This document shows, in pieces, positions 43,127 to 55,525 of a stretch of DNA of 64,000 nt; position 1 is the stretch's first letter, and each line of letters begins with the position of its first letter. The stretch comes from Maratus speciosus (lineage: Eukaryota > Arthropoda > Arachnida > Araneae > Salticidae). The stretch covers positions 520,557,451-520,621,450 of the forward strand of contig OZ010795.1 of assembly GCA_963932465.1 (NCBI GenBank), read 5' to 3'. The notes under the pieces are model-generated. The model did no database searches. It was not told the DNA's origin and was given only the letters and a program-made list of their open reading frames with translations. The position numbers were made by a program, and so were the translations under genes.

Positions 43127-43694
43127 TAATAAAGCTGATCTCCAGTTCCTGGCTTACAGATACATAGACGACTTGATCGTCTTAAACTTCAATAATGATT
43201 TTAATGAAATTTCTCAAGAAATTTATCCTGATTCCCTGACACTAAAGAAAACTAACAATAATGGTTTGGAGGCTGATTACCTTGATTTAAAAATAATTTT
43301 AGAAAGTAACAAAGTACATATTTCAATTTACAATAAACGTAATAGTTTTCAATTTCAGGTTAATCAACTTGTTCACTCGTCCTCCAATATTTACAAACGC
43401 ATTTATATTAATATAATTATTAGTCAAATATTTCGATTTTTTAGAATTTGTACAGATAAACATCTGTTTAAGAAGGAATTGTTTAATTTTAAAAATAATC
43501 TATATTACAGAAACAATATACCTTTAATTTTTATAAAAAAAATATTCAGATTTTGCAGATTTTCTTCATTACTGATCGATTGCTTTTCGACGTCAGTGAA
43601 TGACTCATATTTCCTAAAGCCTTTTCAAGGACGGTTTTATGATGATGTGCTGCGTCGATTGGCAACAGACCTGGAAAGAATTAGGATTGGTTGA
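43127..43694 (+). pseudogene. Reverse transcriptase C-terminal fragment (Penelope-like?)
   Basis: The frame opens before the first possible start and reads ADLQFLAYRYIDDLIVLNF, with a YIDD catalytic box. It continues with LEADYLDLKI, VHISIYNKRNSFQFQV, HSSSNIYKR, SQIFRFFRIC and a C-terminal RFYDDVLRRLATDLERI. This suits the palm-end and thumb of a Penelope-like or related retroelement reverse transcriptase, judged from memory of motif style. The fingers and upstream palm are absent, so it is a 5'-truncated relic of about 185 residues. The reading frame itself stays open, which is striking for a fragment. Confidence 0.6.
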
Positions 43695-45155
43695 TTGGAT
43701 GTTGGATTCTGCTTTGTTTAGTTTGTTTTATGTTTTATATTTGGGTTGTGGCAATGTGGCTAAGTTGGTTGAGTGTGGTTTTTTTCAACGAACATATTTT
43801 TAGCATCTTTTACTGTGTTCCAGGTGAGGCATTCATTTAATATTGTTGGCGTAGGGTCCGGTGGGGGAGCATGTGATAATAGCCATCGAATGTTTAACAT
43901 TTGATTTTGCTATCACTGTTCTGGCCGAAACCCACTGCCACTTATGCATATTTTATCAAGTGCTCGGCTGCTTTTGAAACATAACCCACTGCCGATGAGG
44001 CCGCAGCCTATTTTTTCCTAGTTTTTGTTAAAGTTTTAATGTTTACATAGTTATTTTTCTTGTTCTGTGAGGGGGGGGGTGCTGGTTCAGGATAAAATAA
44101 TCTTATACTGGTTTATATTTAATTTATGTGTTTTACTGCAGCTGTTTGGCGCATTTCACATGAATTTATTTTGTTTTTTGTTGATGATTACTATACTTTA
44201 TGTTTTTATATATTTCATCAATACTTAAAAATGCAAAAACACCATGACTCTGAAAAAAGGTGTATATCAGCAATATTTAACTTTAAAAATCCCCAAAACT
44301 TTTAAAAATACAGGTAAAAAAAACACAGGTAAAAACTGTCTGTTCTTCATCAGTGGGGAGACAAACAGACCTAACTCCACCCCCCACTGTTAAAAGCTTG
44401 CAGGTTTCAGAACACACGTCCATCCTGCACTCAGTACAGAAAAAAAACTATTGTCATTTTAGAAACAAATTTCAAAAAGTCTAAAATAAACCAAATCTAA
44501 ACAAAAAAGGCAATGTAAACAAAGCATAATTGGAATACAAAAACAATTTTTTTTTCTTTAATAAAATAGTGTTATAGAAAATTACTTTAAAATTGCAATT
44601 TAAACAAATGAAATTAACTTAACATATATGAATGCAGAATAACGTGCACCCTCCCAAACCTACAAAATGAAAATTTCAAAAACATGAAACAGAAGTACCT
44701 GAACAATGTCCTTCACCTGTCAATAATATCAAACTGTTAATTTTTCCTCTGAGTACATTATCAAAATCTATAAATCCAAATCTGCATACTTCCATTGATT
44801 CAAAACACCTGTGTGTACTCGTTCTTTAAACAAGACTTTAGAATTCACACTTCATATGGAATGTTCTGGAAGGCTACCATAAGTTGCTCATCCCGCCAAT
44901 CCACAATGCTGCCACTCAATTTTTAAAACAATCTTTAAATAGTACTTTAGAAAATTTATAGGATAACTATTATTGTAAAAAAGATTACCCAAAATCTGCT
45001 TATAAAAATTACTATCACTGCCACAAATTTTGTTAAAACGAATTAATTGATCAATTATAATATTTATGTAAATTTTTTATGCAAATTCGAAAACCAGTGT
45101 AGTATACTTCTTGTAAAAAATTGAAAACTATTTCTTTTATCATACAAATCCAAGG
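43695..45155. other. Non-coding stretch between two RT relics
   Basis: Short GC-richer island at 43850-44010 ('gcgtagggtccggtggggga'); possibly the 3' region of the first relic. No ORF. Confidence 0.45.
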
Positions 45156-46134
45156 TTAACTTATTATCAAAAATTTTAAAAAAATATCCAAAAATTCTGC
45201 ATTATAATCATCACAGTTTGCCCTATTCAACTTTAAACAATTTGGGTATATGTTGTCATATTCGTTAGTAAAATCAAAATTGAAAATCAAAATATCATCA
45301 CTATACCAAAAGACTTTTAAAGATTTATTATATTTCATTGTATACTTAAATTCTTAATAAAACAAAAATAAATTAGCTGCTGTACTAGAATAATTATTCC
45401 CATTCCAATTCCATAGATCTGATTAAAGATATTATTGTTGAAAGTTACATAATTATTATAAAAACAAAAATGACATAAACTTAAAAATAAATCTCTATTA
45501 ATATTTAATTTTTCATTTAAACCAAATAAATCAAAAATATTCATTAAAACATTATAAAGACAATCAATAAGCATATTGGTCAACAAATTTTCAAAGTCGA
45601 AAACCTGTATTTTCAGAGAAGTCAATGGCAGTTTGTCCAAAATTTCGATACTATTATCAATCGACCAAAAATGACTATATTTCTTAAATTTACATTTTAA
45701 AAAACCATATATCTTTTTAAATAAATTCTGTAAACCAATATTAAAATTTCTATTAACTCTTTTAGAAGTACTGCAAAAAAACCTAAATTTAATCGGATTT
45801 TTATGAAACTTGGGTGCTAAAAAATAAATGGGAAACAGTGATAATTAGAAACATCAAAATTGTAAGAAAACATATTTTTAACTTTCTTTTTATATGCAAA
45901 AATTTTTTTAACAACAGGATTCTTATATGTATCAACCTTTGCATAAAAATCTACATTACCTAATTCACCTTCTATTTTTTCAATGTAAAATTTCTTACAT
46001 ATTATTGCATAATTTTTGGCGGCTTTGTCCACAGGGACAATAACAAAACTATTATGTAAATTTTTAATAAATTCTGCATCTTCATCATTAAAAATTTGAT
46101 ATTCATACTTATCTGAATTTAAATAATCTTTCAA
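45156..46134 (-). pseudogene. Reverse transcriptase relic, frameshifted (Penelope-like?)
   Basis: Three minus-strand pieces read in order. 46134-45817 contains NSFVIVPVDKAAKNYAIIC. 45640-45335 contains LPLTSLKIQVFDFENLLTNM and FNQIYGIGMG, a palm motif before the catalytic box. 45338-45156 contains YSDDILIFNF, IYPNCLKLN and AEFLDIFLK. The last piece resembles the YIDD region of the opposite-strand relic at 43127, so both come from one family. Frameshifts and stops separate the pieces; no active enzyme is expected. Confidence 0.6.
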
Positions 46135-46264
46135 AAAATTACTGAATGTTTTTGCAAGTTTTGCATTTTTAAGTATTGATGAAATACATTTTGTTGCATT
46201 TGATATGAGCTGCTATTAGCACCAGTTATGCGATAATATGTTCATTAATTATTTATAATATATA
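46135..46264. other. Short spacer
   Basis: Nothing recognised. Confidence 0.4.
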
Positions 46265-47548
46265 CTAGGGGGCTCGCCCCCCTACGAGCTACGCTCGCCA
46301 ACCCCCGTCCAGACACCGCAGACTCTAAATGCACGCTAATTTGATCGGCTTTAAAAAGATTTCGAAAGATTGAATTATAATTTAAAAAACAGTGGCGATC
46401 TCCCTATAAACGAATTTCTATTCATTTCTCTTTGATTGGGGAATTTTAACGCCAAATCCGCTGCGGTACTACTTGATTAACCTGTCGACCAATTTCGCCA
46501 AATTATATAAATCGCCAAATTATACAAATTGATATAATTTTTATTTTAAATAACGAAAGAACAAATAAATTCGTACAACATTAATAAAAACACAAATAAA
46601 ACATTGAAATAAAAATAACTTGATGACGTATACACGTGTAACAACATTTCAAAATAAGCTAATATAAAAGGAATTAAGTAAAGAGAGTCTTTGTCTCCTG
46701 GTATTTTTTAACAAAGCGAAAAGAAAGTTCTTTTAAATGAGACATTTTAAATTAATTCTCAAAATATCAAATAAATGTCTAGAGCAATTTCTAAATTTAA
46801 ACTTTTTTGCAATATTATTTTGTGTTCATTTTATGTAATAACTATAATGTGACTTAAATATGACGTAATTTCTCCTAAGACTTCTAACGCATGTTAATGA
46901 ATTTATTATTTTATAATATCCTTTCTCTTTTAAAATTCACGTGTATACTTTTTATGACGTAATTTTTAATAAGTTCCTGCTTTTTATACGTAATTATTTA
47001 ATTCTAATTTGAAAGTTTTTTCCTATTTATAATAGTCACGTGTAAATAAATTTTTAATTTGAAGCAAACATTATTGCTTGCGCTTTTTATACAGTTGGCA
47101 ACAGTTTAAATTAGTACAATTTTCTGAAATCTGTAAAAAATATCTCTAGAAATGCTGAAAATTTGAATTTAAAACAGAAATAAAACCTGAAAAAATGAGT
47201 CAAAATAAAAAAAAATAATGCAATCTGCAGTCCGGCAAATTCTAACGCATAAAATGATCTAAAAATGATTACACTGCCGTGTAAATTTTTTGCTGCTATA
47301 AAACTTTTTTAGTGGAACGATTTTGTCCAACTTTAGCATTAAATAACTCTTAAAATAATTCTTCGATTTGAAAACTGTCTGCATCAGCGTGTTTATCAAA
47401 CATTTCTGTATAAAACCACCGATTTTCATATTTTTGTATGCATTATTTTTGTTAATATTAACGAAGAAAGGCCTCCGGTCACAAAAAAAATCAAAACCGG
47501 CGGCGGCGGCGGTGACAGCGGTAGTTAATTTTTTTTAGAATAGAGAGA
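46265..47548 (-). mobile_element. Helitron-like element, complete, with MITE inside
   Basis: On the minus strand it starts TCTCTCTATTCTAAAA (at 47548, after A) and ends with the GC-rich tail and CTAG (46265-46268, before T). It has the same termini as 19329-20598, including the CCG tract (47500-47515). A MITE fragment occupies 46469-46641. Confidence 0.68.
46469..46641. mobile_element. MITE family M fragment
   Basis: Starts GGTACTACTTGATTAACC and shares the 'gccaaattatacaaattg' and 'acttgatgacgta' blocks with 227-520. The right end is missing. The comparable Helitron-like copy at 19329 lacks it, so it inserted secondarily. Confidence 0.65.
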
Positions 47549-49378
47549 TATATATATAATAAATTTGAAATCACAAATATATGAAGAAATTAATAAAGTT
47601 CTAAAGATGATTTAGAAATATATATATATTACTTTCCTATGGTCATGATAACATATCCAATCAGTTTAAAGTTTTCAAAACTTCTAGGAAAAGGGTCAAA
47701 CAATTATGCATGAGAGATTTTTGATATAATTAAAAATGGCTTGAAGGAGTGCAAAAAATTGGGTTTTCAGAAGAAAAAAAATCATAACTTTGTCAATTCA
47801 CAAAATATCAAATTCATTTCAATTTGTCATACATCCTCTTAATATTATCTACAACTTTTGTATTGACAATATTTTGATTGGAGCAACTCTTACAGCAAAA
47901 AGAAATTAAAAACAAAAAAAAGTGTGTGGGGTAGGGGAGTTTGTATAAGGAAAAAAAATAACATTTCTCTTAATCCGTTAAATTCTTGGTGAAATTAGTG
48001 CTTAACTTCGAAATCTATCTGCGCCTGTAGCCCAAGCCAACAGGGAGTTTTCTATAATTATGAAAGTTATAAATGTTTTTTTTTTTTTTTCTGGAGCAGC
48101 TGATTTAATTTGGGGAGGAGGTAAACAGCATTATAACTTCATTTTTTTTTAATTGACTGGAATAACCAGGAATTCAATTAATAAAATAATTCCTTACTAT
48201 TAATTGATAATAAATAAATTAAAATAATAATAAATTTTTATTAAAATAATTCATGAAAACTATCAAAATTCCAATACCCCAGAGCCAAATTCCTATGAGG
48301 TATGTTGGCCCATCGGGCCAACATACCCTGTGACAAGTAGGCGTACCGCCATTTTTGTTTTTCATGACTGTAAGGAATTATTCTGAAAGTATTTCTATAA
48401 AAAAAGATGCCCTACAATAAATTCGAACAATTATTTTTCTGAATTATTATATATCAAAATCTAAAATGTAATCTACAAACAAATAAAAAACGATTATTTA
48501 TAAAAGAAGAAATTTACTCCTCTTTTCAAAATTTTGAAAATTCTCAATAATTCGTTAACAGACGCTCCGACTTACTTGGCTGGAATGACAATGTCATCTA
48601 ACGTAAAGTTTAAAAAATATCGCTACTGGGTGAACATGCCCCTATGGCCAACTAGCCCCAGTCTACCCTAAACGATATGCATTGTAAAAATAACATGAAA
48701 ATATAAATTATGGAATATTAAAGTAAAGAAAAATATTCATGAATAAGCTATACCTGAACCTATACTTGAAAATATGCAAAACTCGATCCAAACATAAAAT
48801 ATAACTGTAAAATTTTAGAAAACAATGCATTTTAATATACCTTGGTTCTAAAGCAATTTCCGTATGCAGATGCAGTTTTTAACGTTGAATCTAAAGGAAG
48901 AATATTTTTCAATAGCGCCGTTATAAAATTTAGAAAGATAGCGGCACTTTTAACCTAACCATTTTATACAAGCTTATTGTGAAACGTGTAATTGATATTA
49001 CTTATCAATCCCGAAAACAGCCGTCAGTTTTTACGGCAGTGATGGATGAGGTCATGGTAACCGAAAAGTGCTTCATTCGTACGTAAAAGTATGGCAACCA
49101 GATTACAGAATATAGCTGCTGTTTTTTAAAAGTCATTATACTGCAATTATTGTATAAAGGTGAATAGTAATTTCTAGAAAGTTATGCATTATGGTTAAAA
49201 GTTTATTTATCATTTTAAATACATCAAGAAGAATATTTTTATTGCCTTCAGATGCAACTTACATAAATAAAATTACCCAAATGTTGTTAAAACACTTGGA
49301 TCCCACAACAACAAATTTGGTTATTTTGAACATTTTTTGCGATTCGAGGATTTTCGGTCTGTTAACGTTATAATAATA
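47549..49378. other. Mostly unassigned; block-A relic and a strong hairpin
   Basis: 48000-48045 ('cttaacttcgaaatctat', 'ctgcgcctgtagcccaag') matches the end of block A' near 22430. 48299-48327 is a perfect 13-bp-arm hairpin (GGTATGTTGGCCC, loop ATC). No gene. Confidence 0.5.
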
Positions 49379-49832
49379 CTGGGTGTCCCAAAAATGACTG
49401 ATAAATTTTAAAATTCAATAACTTGCAAAAGGTGACAGATATTTAAAAAAAATTTCCAGGAGGGTTATGTAAGATGTCAGGAGTTTTTTTCACTGTTATT
49501 CTTGAGTTTGGTTCGCATTTCAAGCAATAGATGACGCTGATAGCTGTAGGTGCTCAGTCCAGACATGATTTTTGATATTTCGTGAACCATTCAAATCCAT
49601 TTAATCTCCTTTTTTCGCATGAAAGAAGAGAGAGGCCGAAAATTCGAGCCTGGATTTAGCGGTTATTGCTTGCAACGCCATCTATCGATGCTATGTGTAA
49701 CTAAAACTTAGAATCGCGGCATAGAAACTCCTGACTTCTTATATAACATTCCGGCAAAAACTTTTTATATATCTGTCACCGTTTGCAAGTTATTGAATTT
49801 TAAAATCCATCAGTCCTTTTTGGGACACCCGG
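49379..49832. mobile_element. Mariner-type MITE with ~110-bp TIRs
   Basis: The 454-bp element is flanked by TA (49377-49378 and 49833-49834). Ends read CTGGGTGTCCCAAAAATG and, inverted, CCGGGTGTCCCAAAAAGG. The arms extend about 110 bp, including 'attcaataacttgcaaa' and 'ggtgacagatat'. No ORF, hence non-autonomous. Confidence 0.88.
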
Positions 49833-50119
49833 TATTTTCAACTATTTTAAAATAACTTATAAAATCACGAACAAAATATCGATGCCCGGAAGTAAAATAT
49901 GTTGTCTTCTGCATAACGTAATAGTAGTTCTCTACCAGCGAAGCTATTGTACTGGAATTTTTAAGATTATTTGATGATATATTTATTCAGTAATGTCTAA
50001 TAAGTGTAATTTAAGCTCAAACAAAGCCCATTAATAAAAGGTAAGTGTAGTATTTTAAAGCCTGCTGGAAAAAAAATCGTATACTACAAATTTTTTGCTG
50101 TGCGTTTTGTTTTTGCATA

Positions 50120-50318
50120 CACTGTTAAAAATTTGCAGCATTCTGTCCAGTCATTTGACCGTTTTTATCGAAAACGGTTACACAACTGTAATTTAACACT
50201 GTTCTGACTATATTATTGGCCATTTTATGGTCAGAATATAGTTAAATTATGGCTATGAAACCGTTTTTTCAAAAAACGGTCGAATGACTGGACAGAATGC
50301 TGCAAATTTTTAAAAGTG
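50120..50318. mobile_element. Palindromic MITE, TA-flanked
   Basis: 199 bp, TA at both sides (50118-50119, 50319-50320). Ends are CACTGTTAAAAATTTGCAGC and, inverted, CACTTTTAAAAATTTGCAGC. Almost the entire length is palindromic ('cattctgtccagtcatt' mirrored). Confidence 0.88.
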
Positions 50319-50463
50319 TAGAGCAAGGGATGTTGACATCTAAATCAATGCAAACGGTAATGATTCGGCTCAAATCTCGCAAAAAATCCTAAAATACACT
50401 AAAGGATTCTGCATGAAATGCAAGCTTATTATTCGTCGCAGATATAGGGCGTTTTATTTATGC

Positions 50464-50464
<1 letters not shown>

Positions 50465-50536
<72 letters not shown>
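50465..50536. repeat. (AT)n microsatellite
   Basis: About 70 bp of uninterrupted AT dinucleotides. Confidence 0.95.
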
Positions 50537-50539
<3 letters not shown>

Positions 50540-51129
50540 TGAAATGTAACTAATATATACATTGTAAACATATAAAATAACACTTTGTTGTTGATAACAC
50601 TCAAATCGTGATGGATATTTAAAGAGATTACCTCAATACCATATCGGTAAACCAATCTCAGGTCCGGGCCCTGGATGGTCCTTTCGCAGCCGATCCAAAC
50701 AGTCTCAGGACCATCCTTCACGAGAAATCCAGTCAAAGGAACTGCTCAGCCCTACGTATGTTAAGATCTCTACCTCACGAACAAGAATTTCACTATTTAT
50801 CATTCCTAACTGAACCAACTTGTTTTATTTTATGACAATTATAAAGATTTCACAATATCCTGTTGCAAAGGTGTGCTCAACGTGGGAAACATCCCTGTTG
50901 TTTGATGAATACTATTCAACAGAAAAAATGAAACAGCCTGCAACTTAACACCAAAGTTTTTATTTGCAAATACACTATAAAAAAAAGATGTAAATCTACA
51001 GATGTACAGTTGCAGCAATCAGTGTGCAAATCTAAAAACTAGCTCTTGTAAAGCTACAGAAATTTGTAACTTTACAAAAGTATCTACTAAAATTACAGTA
51101 ATCTTACTAAAATTTTATCGGTAATCCGG
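50537..51129. other. Unassigned
   Basis: A short GC-richer patch at 50640-50730 has no supported ORF (66 residues at most). Confidence 0.45.
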
Positions 51130-51310
51130 GTTGCTGTTACATAAAAAGTTCCAGGCATCCCAGTTTCCTAAAACAGTCTTAGTAACATTACATATTATTT
51201 GATTTATAGTGCAAACTTGTATCTGTTACATGAATTTTTGTAGTTGCCGTTACATAAAATGTTCTAGGCATCCCAGTTTCATAGAAAATTCTTAGTAAGT
51301 TTATAGATTT
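51130..51310. repeat. Two tandem copies of a ~113-bp unit
   Basis: 'gttgctgttacataaaa' at 51130 and 'gttgccgttacataaaa' at 51243, each followed by 'ggcatcccagttt' and 'cttagtaa'. Confidence 0.7.
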
Positions 51311-53327
51311 TTTTCTTACAGTTTTCAAGTATCATAAACCGACAAGAAAAAGGGACAACAGAGAAAATGCCAAGTTTGTTCCACAGACATTAAGAGTAAA
51401 AAATCTTAATGTGTTTAGGTTGCATAAAATTTTCTACACTATATTCTCCAGAACATTTTCTAAAATATCATCAGAGATTTTATTGTTACTTTTTTTAAAT
51501 ATTTTAAACAAAGTAGAGTGCAGTAGAAAAAAATTACCCATTCACATTTTTATATTTATATATAGAAGCTCCAACCACATATATATATATGTGTGTACAT
51601 GAAAAAATCTACCTAGCGGTAAAAAAAAAATTAAAAGGTATAAAATTATATATGTTGAAAATTAAAATTTATTTTCTGCATTCTCAAGTAAAACATGCAA
51701 CCTGCCAGTAATTGTTTTTCTTTCAGGAAAATGTATTACATTAATGATTCATAATAATCAATGGGATAACATCTACATTTAATGAAATGTGTTATTTGCT
51801 AAGGAAGAAGATCTAACATGTAATAAATTTTCTATATTAACAACATTGTTTACGTTTGTAATGTAAACTTCAAAGCTATGCTAATTATACTAAAATAAAC
51901 CGCAACGATTATATCAAAGGCACAAATGCACCTGTGACAATTCATTGCATATAATGGCTTTCAGTTAAACTGTTAATAATTCTAAACAAAACTTTTTAGT
52001 TCAGGCTAATTGTAAAATTTAAAGAATTTGTTTGAAACCATTACATTCGCATTGTTTACTTAGTTTTGTGTAAAAAGGTTATCTCTAAATAACATTTGTT
52101 TCCACATAGTTTTATTTAAATTGCTAACACTTCCAAATAAAGTTACAAAAGTAGTATCCGAAGATTCTTATTGAAAAATAACTCGTATTTATAATACTCT
52201 GTGGTGACTATTGAATTTATTATTCTGAAAAGCGATTTTAGGTTTATTATCTGAAAACAATTTTTAAATAACTATTGCTAATAAAAGTAGCACAGATTAC
52301 GAAAAATATATAAATTTGAAAGAGTTATTTATATTTAATACGATTTATGAGTATTTAACATGACGGAATTCCTGAATGTTTCCTTAATAAATTATGTTAA
52401 GCTGTGGAATGAATGTATTATAAGTCTTATTGCAGATATGCATAAGGATAATATATGAAAAATTTAATAATTATTTGTTGTTGAAAGTGAAATCAATTCT
52501 ATTGGTTAATTACTTATTCACGTAGCTTTCGCATAGCTTAAAACCTATTAGAGCACTTGAAAACAGTTGATTCTGATAAGTAAATTATGCTTTTATTAAA
52601 AATAGATGTTAGGCAAAAAGCTTAATGAAAACATTTAATTTAATTGAACCTCTACATAAATTGGCCTCAACTATTGCATGAATTACAATTCCGCAAAATA
52701 CATATGCGCAAATAAATTATATATAATTTTGAATTTCATGTGTAATTACTTATTATTGTTTAATTGTTGCATTTACTTGTTATCATTTGTGGAAAAGTCA
52801 TTTCTCTGTATTACCATGTGATTACACTATTAAAAATTCTGTAATAGGTTGAACCAAGCTTTTTTTCAACTGGAGTTCCAAATCTTGGAGTGAGATTTCC
52901 CCATCTTATGGTTGCAGCTACTGCAGCACTAAAAGCTGTTTCAACTTGTCACAAAATTTTTAACAGAGCATGATTAAAAATAAAATAACAAATGCGGTAC
53001 GCCAGGCACAGAAATAACGAGAGACACTGCACCAGCCTTCTAAATTTTAAATTTCCTTCAAATTTCACTGAATAAAATTCTAGACAATATTTTAAATTAC
53101 CTACTTTTATAAAAACGAGTTGGAACCCGTCGAAATTCGACGAACTAAAGTGTTTAGAAAGAAACTGTGAGATCAAATTTATGATAAACCTATAAAAATA
53201 ATTACAATAAACAATTCATCTTACATTGGTTGTCTAACTCTTAAAACACGTAATATTTTTAACATAAAATTACCAAACTGTTATTACCACAAACTTCAAC
53301 TGCTTAAATTATTAAAAAATTAAACTG
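51311..53327. other. AT-rich unique-looking stretch
   Basis: 52823 'tacactattaaaaattctgt' resembles the ends of the neighbouring CACTGT MITEs, but no partner was found. No gene supported. Confidence 0.5.
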
Positions 53328-53434
53328 CACTGTCAAAAATATCGTGAAAAATTACCTCTGTTCTTAAAGGTTCTCTATTTTCTGACCAATGAGAACGCTA
53401 CATAAACGCAATTTTCACGATATTTTTAACAGTG
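53328..53434. mobile_element. Short MITE, CACTGT ends
   Basis: 107 bp; ends CACTGTCAAAAATATCGTGA and, inverted, CACTGTTAAAAATATCGTGA. It shares the terminal CACTGTTAAAAAT with 50120-50318, so both may use the same transposase. Confidence 0.8.
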
Positions 53435-53894
53435 TGTATTAGAATACGTAATCAAGATGAGTAATTATGTTGAAGTTATCGATTGAGGCTCTTACGTTTG
53501 TTTTTACGGGATGAAAAATCAGTAAAAAGTATTTTGCTTTGTCAAGTCATAAAATTTTGCCCCATAAAATCTAAACTATGCGTTATTTTCACATTCTCAA
53601 AATTTACACACGCACCACTCAAGTTCACAATTTAAAAGTATTTTAACGCGCAATTGATTATTAATGAATGTATTTCCAAACTTAAAGTCATGTTTGTCCG
53701 ATACAACTTTGCATGTGAACTTTCTCACAAACTTTAAGTTCTAATCTCAGTAACCGCGAATAAAAAATTCAGAAATTTGCCTTTAGTTGTCATATTTTAG
53801 TACAGGTCAAATATTTAGTTTTATAAAAAAAAAAAAAAAAAAAAATGATCGCTTTGTTTTAAATATGACCTCATTTTTACTCACTGAATCATTT
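53435..53894. other. Unassigned with a poly-A run
   Basis: About 21 A residues at 53825-53845; nothing else recognised. Confidence 0.45.
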
Positions 53895-53962
53895 CGTCTA
53901 GCGTCTCAAGCTACTAGATCCTAGGGAGAGTCTAACTACCGTGCAAGGCACTCTCGTTACCA
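53895..53962 (+). repeat. Arm of a distant inverted pair
   Basis: 'ctagggagagtctaactacc' is matched in inverted orientation by 62613-62680 ('gatagttaggactctccctag'-type text). Similarity spans about 70 bp with differences; the arms are 8.7 kb apart. Confidence 0.65.
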
Positions 53963-55259
53963 GCGTTTATCGACCTCGGCTGTTGTAGTATTTTCCCAGT
54001 GTGCTTTGCGCTAATCAGCTGTTGATGTGCGAAAGTTAAAAACGAAACTGTAGGTTGTTTATTTATGTGAAATTTGTTTGAACTCTTAGCTAGTTGGTCT
54101 AATTATGATAATTGAAGTGTTATATATCTTTAAGTTATCTTAATTATGTCTGTTAGCTGAATTAGGATTAATGCAAAGTTCCTTCGTTTGCCCTGGCTTT
54201 GATGTAAAATTATTTCGTCTACTTTGAATAGTAAGTGCAGCAAAATTTTCAGGTTTATTATCGGTATCTATACTTTGTATAAACTTGTTATTGTGGAAGA
54301 ATGTTCTGAAAACTAAATATCAAACTGTATTTAATAATTTTCTGATTGAATTTATTGGCAATTTTTTAAGCAACTAAGGACTTGTATATTGAAGAAAGGA
54401 TTGCCTTTATCCATAAGTGTATTATTTTATGCATATCTTAATGTAACTGATTTGTTAGATAGTGGTCTGTGATTGTAGTTAAAATTCTTGCCTCGCAATT
54501 CAAATGTTAATGTTACTACCCCCCCGAGATACGTTTAAAGTAAATTTATTAAAAATTGACGTTATTTTCTGTTCGTTTTTTTATCATTTTAATCGCTTCA
54601 AAGGCAGTGGTTCAGTTTCGGACCACGTAATTTTAATTCCTAAGTGCCATATTGGCACTAGAATTTTGGAATAAAGTTTTTCCTTTTATTAAGCATGTGA
54701 AGAAAGGCTTTTATTTATTTTCAAATAAATTTGTTTGTGAATTCTGATGTCGTTCAATCATTTTACAAATAGAAGTACTTTGCCCCTGACAGGGTTAATG
54801 CATATGTGTATTTCAAATAGTAATTAAGTAGTTTTGAAGTTTTCAGGGTTCACATGGTCCTTGAAAACCCTTGAAATTTTTAAAAATAATTTTTGGTCCT
54901 TGAAAGTCCTTATTTGTTTGAAAATCTGCTAAAAGTCCTTAATTTTGCTGGTACTTCACTGTGCCAACAATGGCATTAAAAATATTAATTATAGTAACCC
55001 TTATTTTTATTTTTTTTGCTTTGTTTATTTTAACTGCAAAGTTAATAGTCATATTAAAGGCAGTGGCAGAAGTATTTATATATGTATATTTATATAAATG
55101 CTATAGCATAGATATATTCATTAATACAGTATATTTATATTATGTTCATTCTGGTGGGCATAACAAACCACTGGAAATAAAACTGCCAATGTTAATATCA
55201 TTTATTGCTAAAAGCCGTCAATTTGATGCTATGTATTTAATAAATGTATATGAAATTAG
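53963..55259. other. Unassigned, with a 'gtccttgaaa' repeat-end fragment
   Basis: 54845-54930 ('ttcacatggtccttgaaaac', 'ttggtccttgaaagtcctt') looks like one end of a DNA-transposon MITE; the partner was not found. A 115-codon ORF (54961-55308) is rejected. Confidence 0.45.
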
Positions 55260-55525
55260 GGTACTGCTTAGTTATCCTGTCAACCAGAAATCTATCGCCA
55301 AACTATAAGATTAAATGACAATAATGGTTGATTGTAAATGTCAAATTCACTTGATTTTAAGCAAGTTACAGGTGTTTATGTCATCAAGTGATTTTTATTT
55401 CGACGTTTTATTTGCATTTTTATTAATGTTATACTAATTTATTTGTTCTTTCATTATTTAAAATAAAAATTATATCAGTTTGTATAATTTGGCGAAATAG
55501 GTCGACAGGATAGCTAAGTAGTACC
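55260..55525 (-). mobile_element. MITE family M, second complete copy
   Basis: 266 bp, inverted relative to 227-520. Ends GGTACTGCTTAGTTATCCTG and, inverted, GGTACTACTTAGCTATCCTG. Confidence 0.8.

Noticed and set aside
54961..55308. 115-codon hydrophobic ORF as a membrane protein gene
   Set aside because: No ATG at its start, AT-rich composition gives the hydrophobicity, and its end reads into the MITE at 55260.
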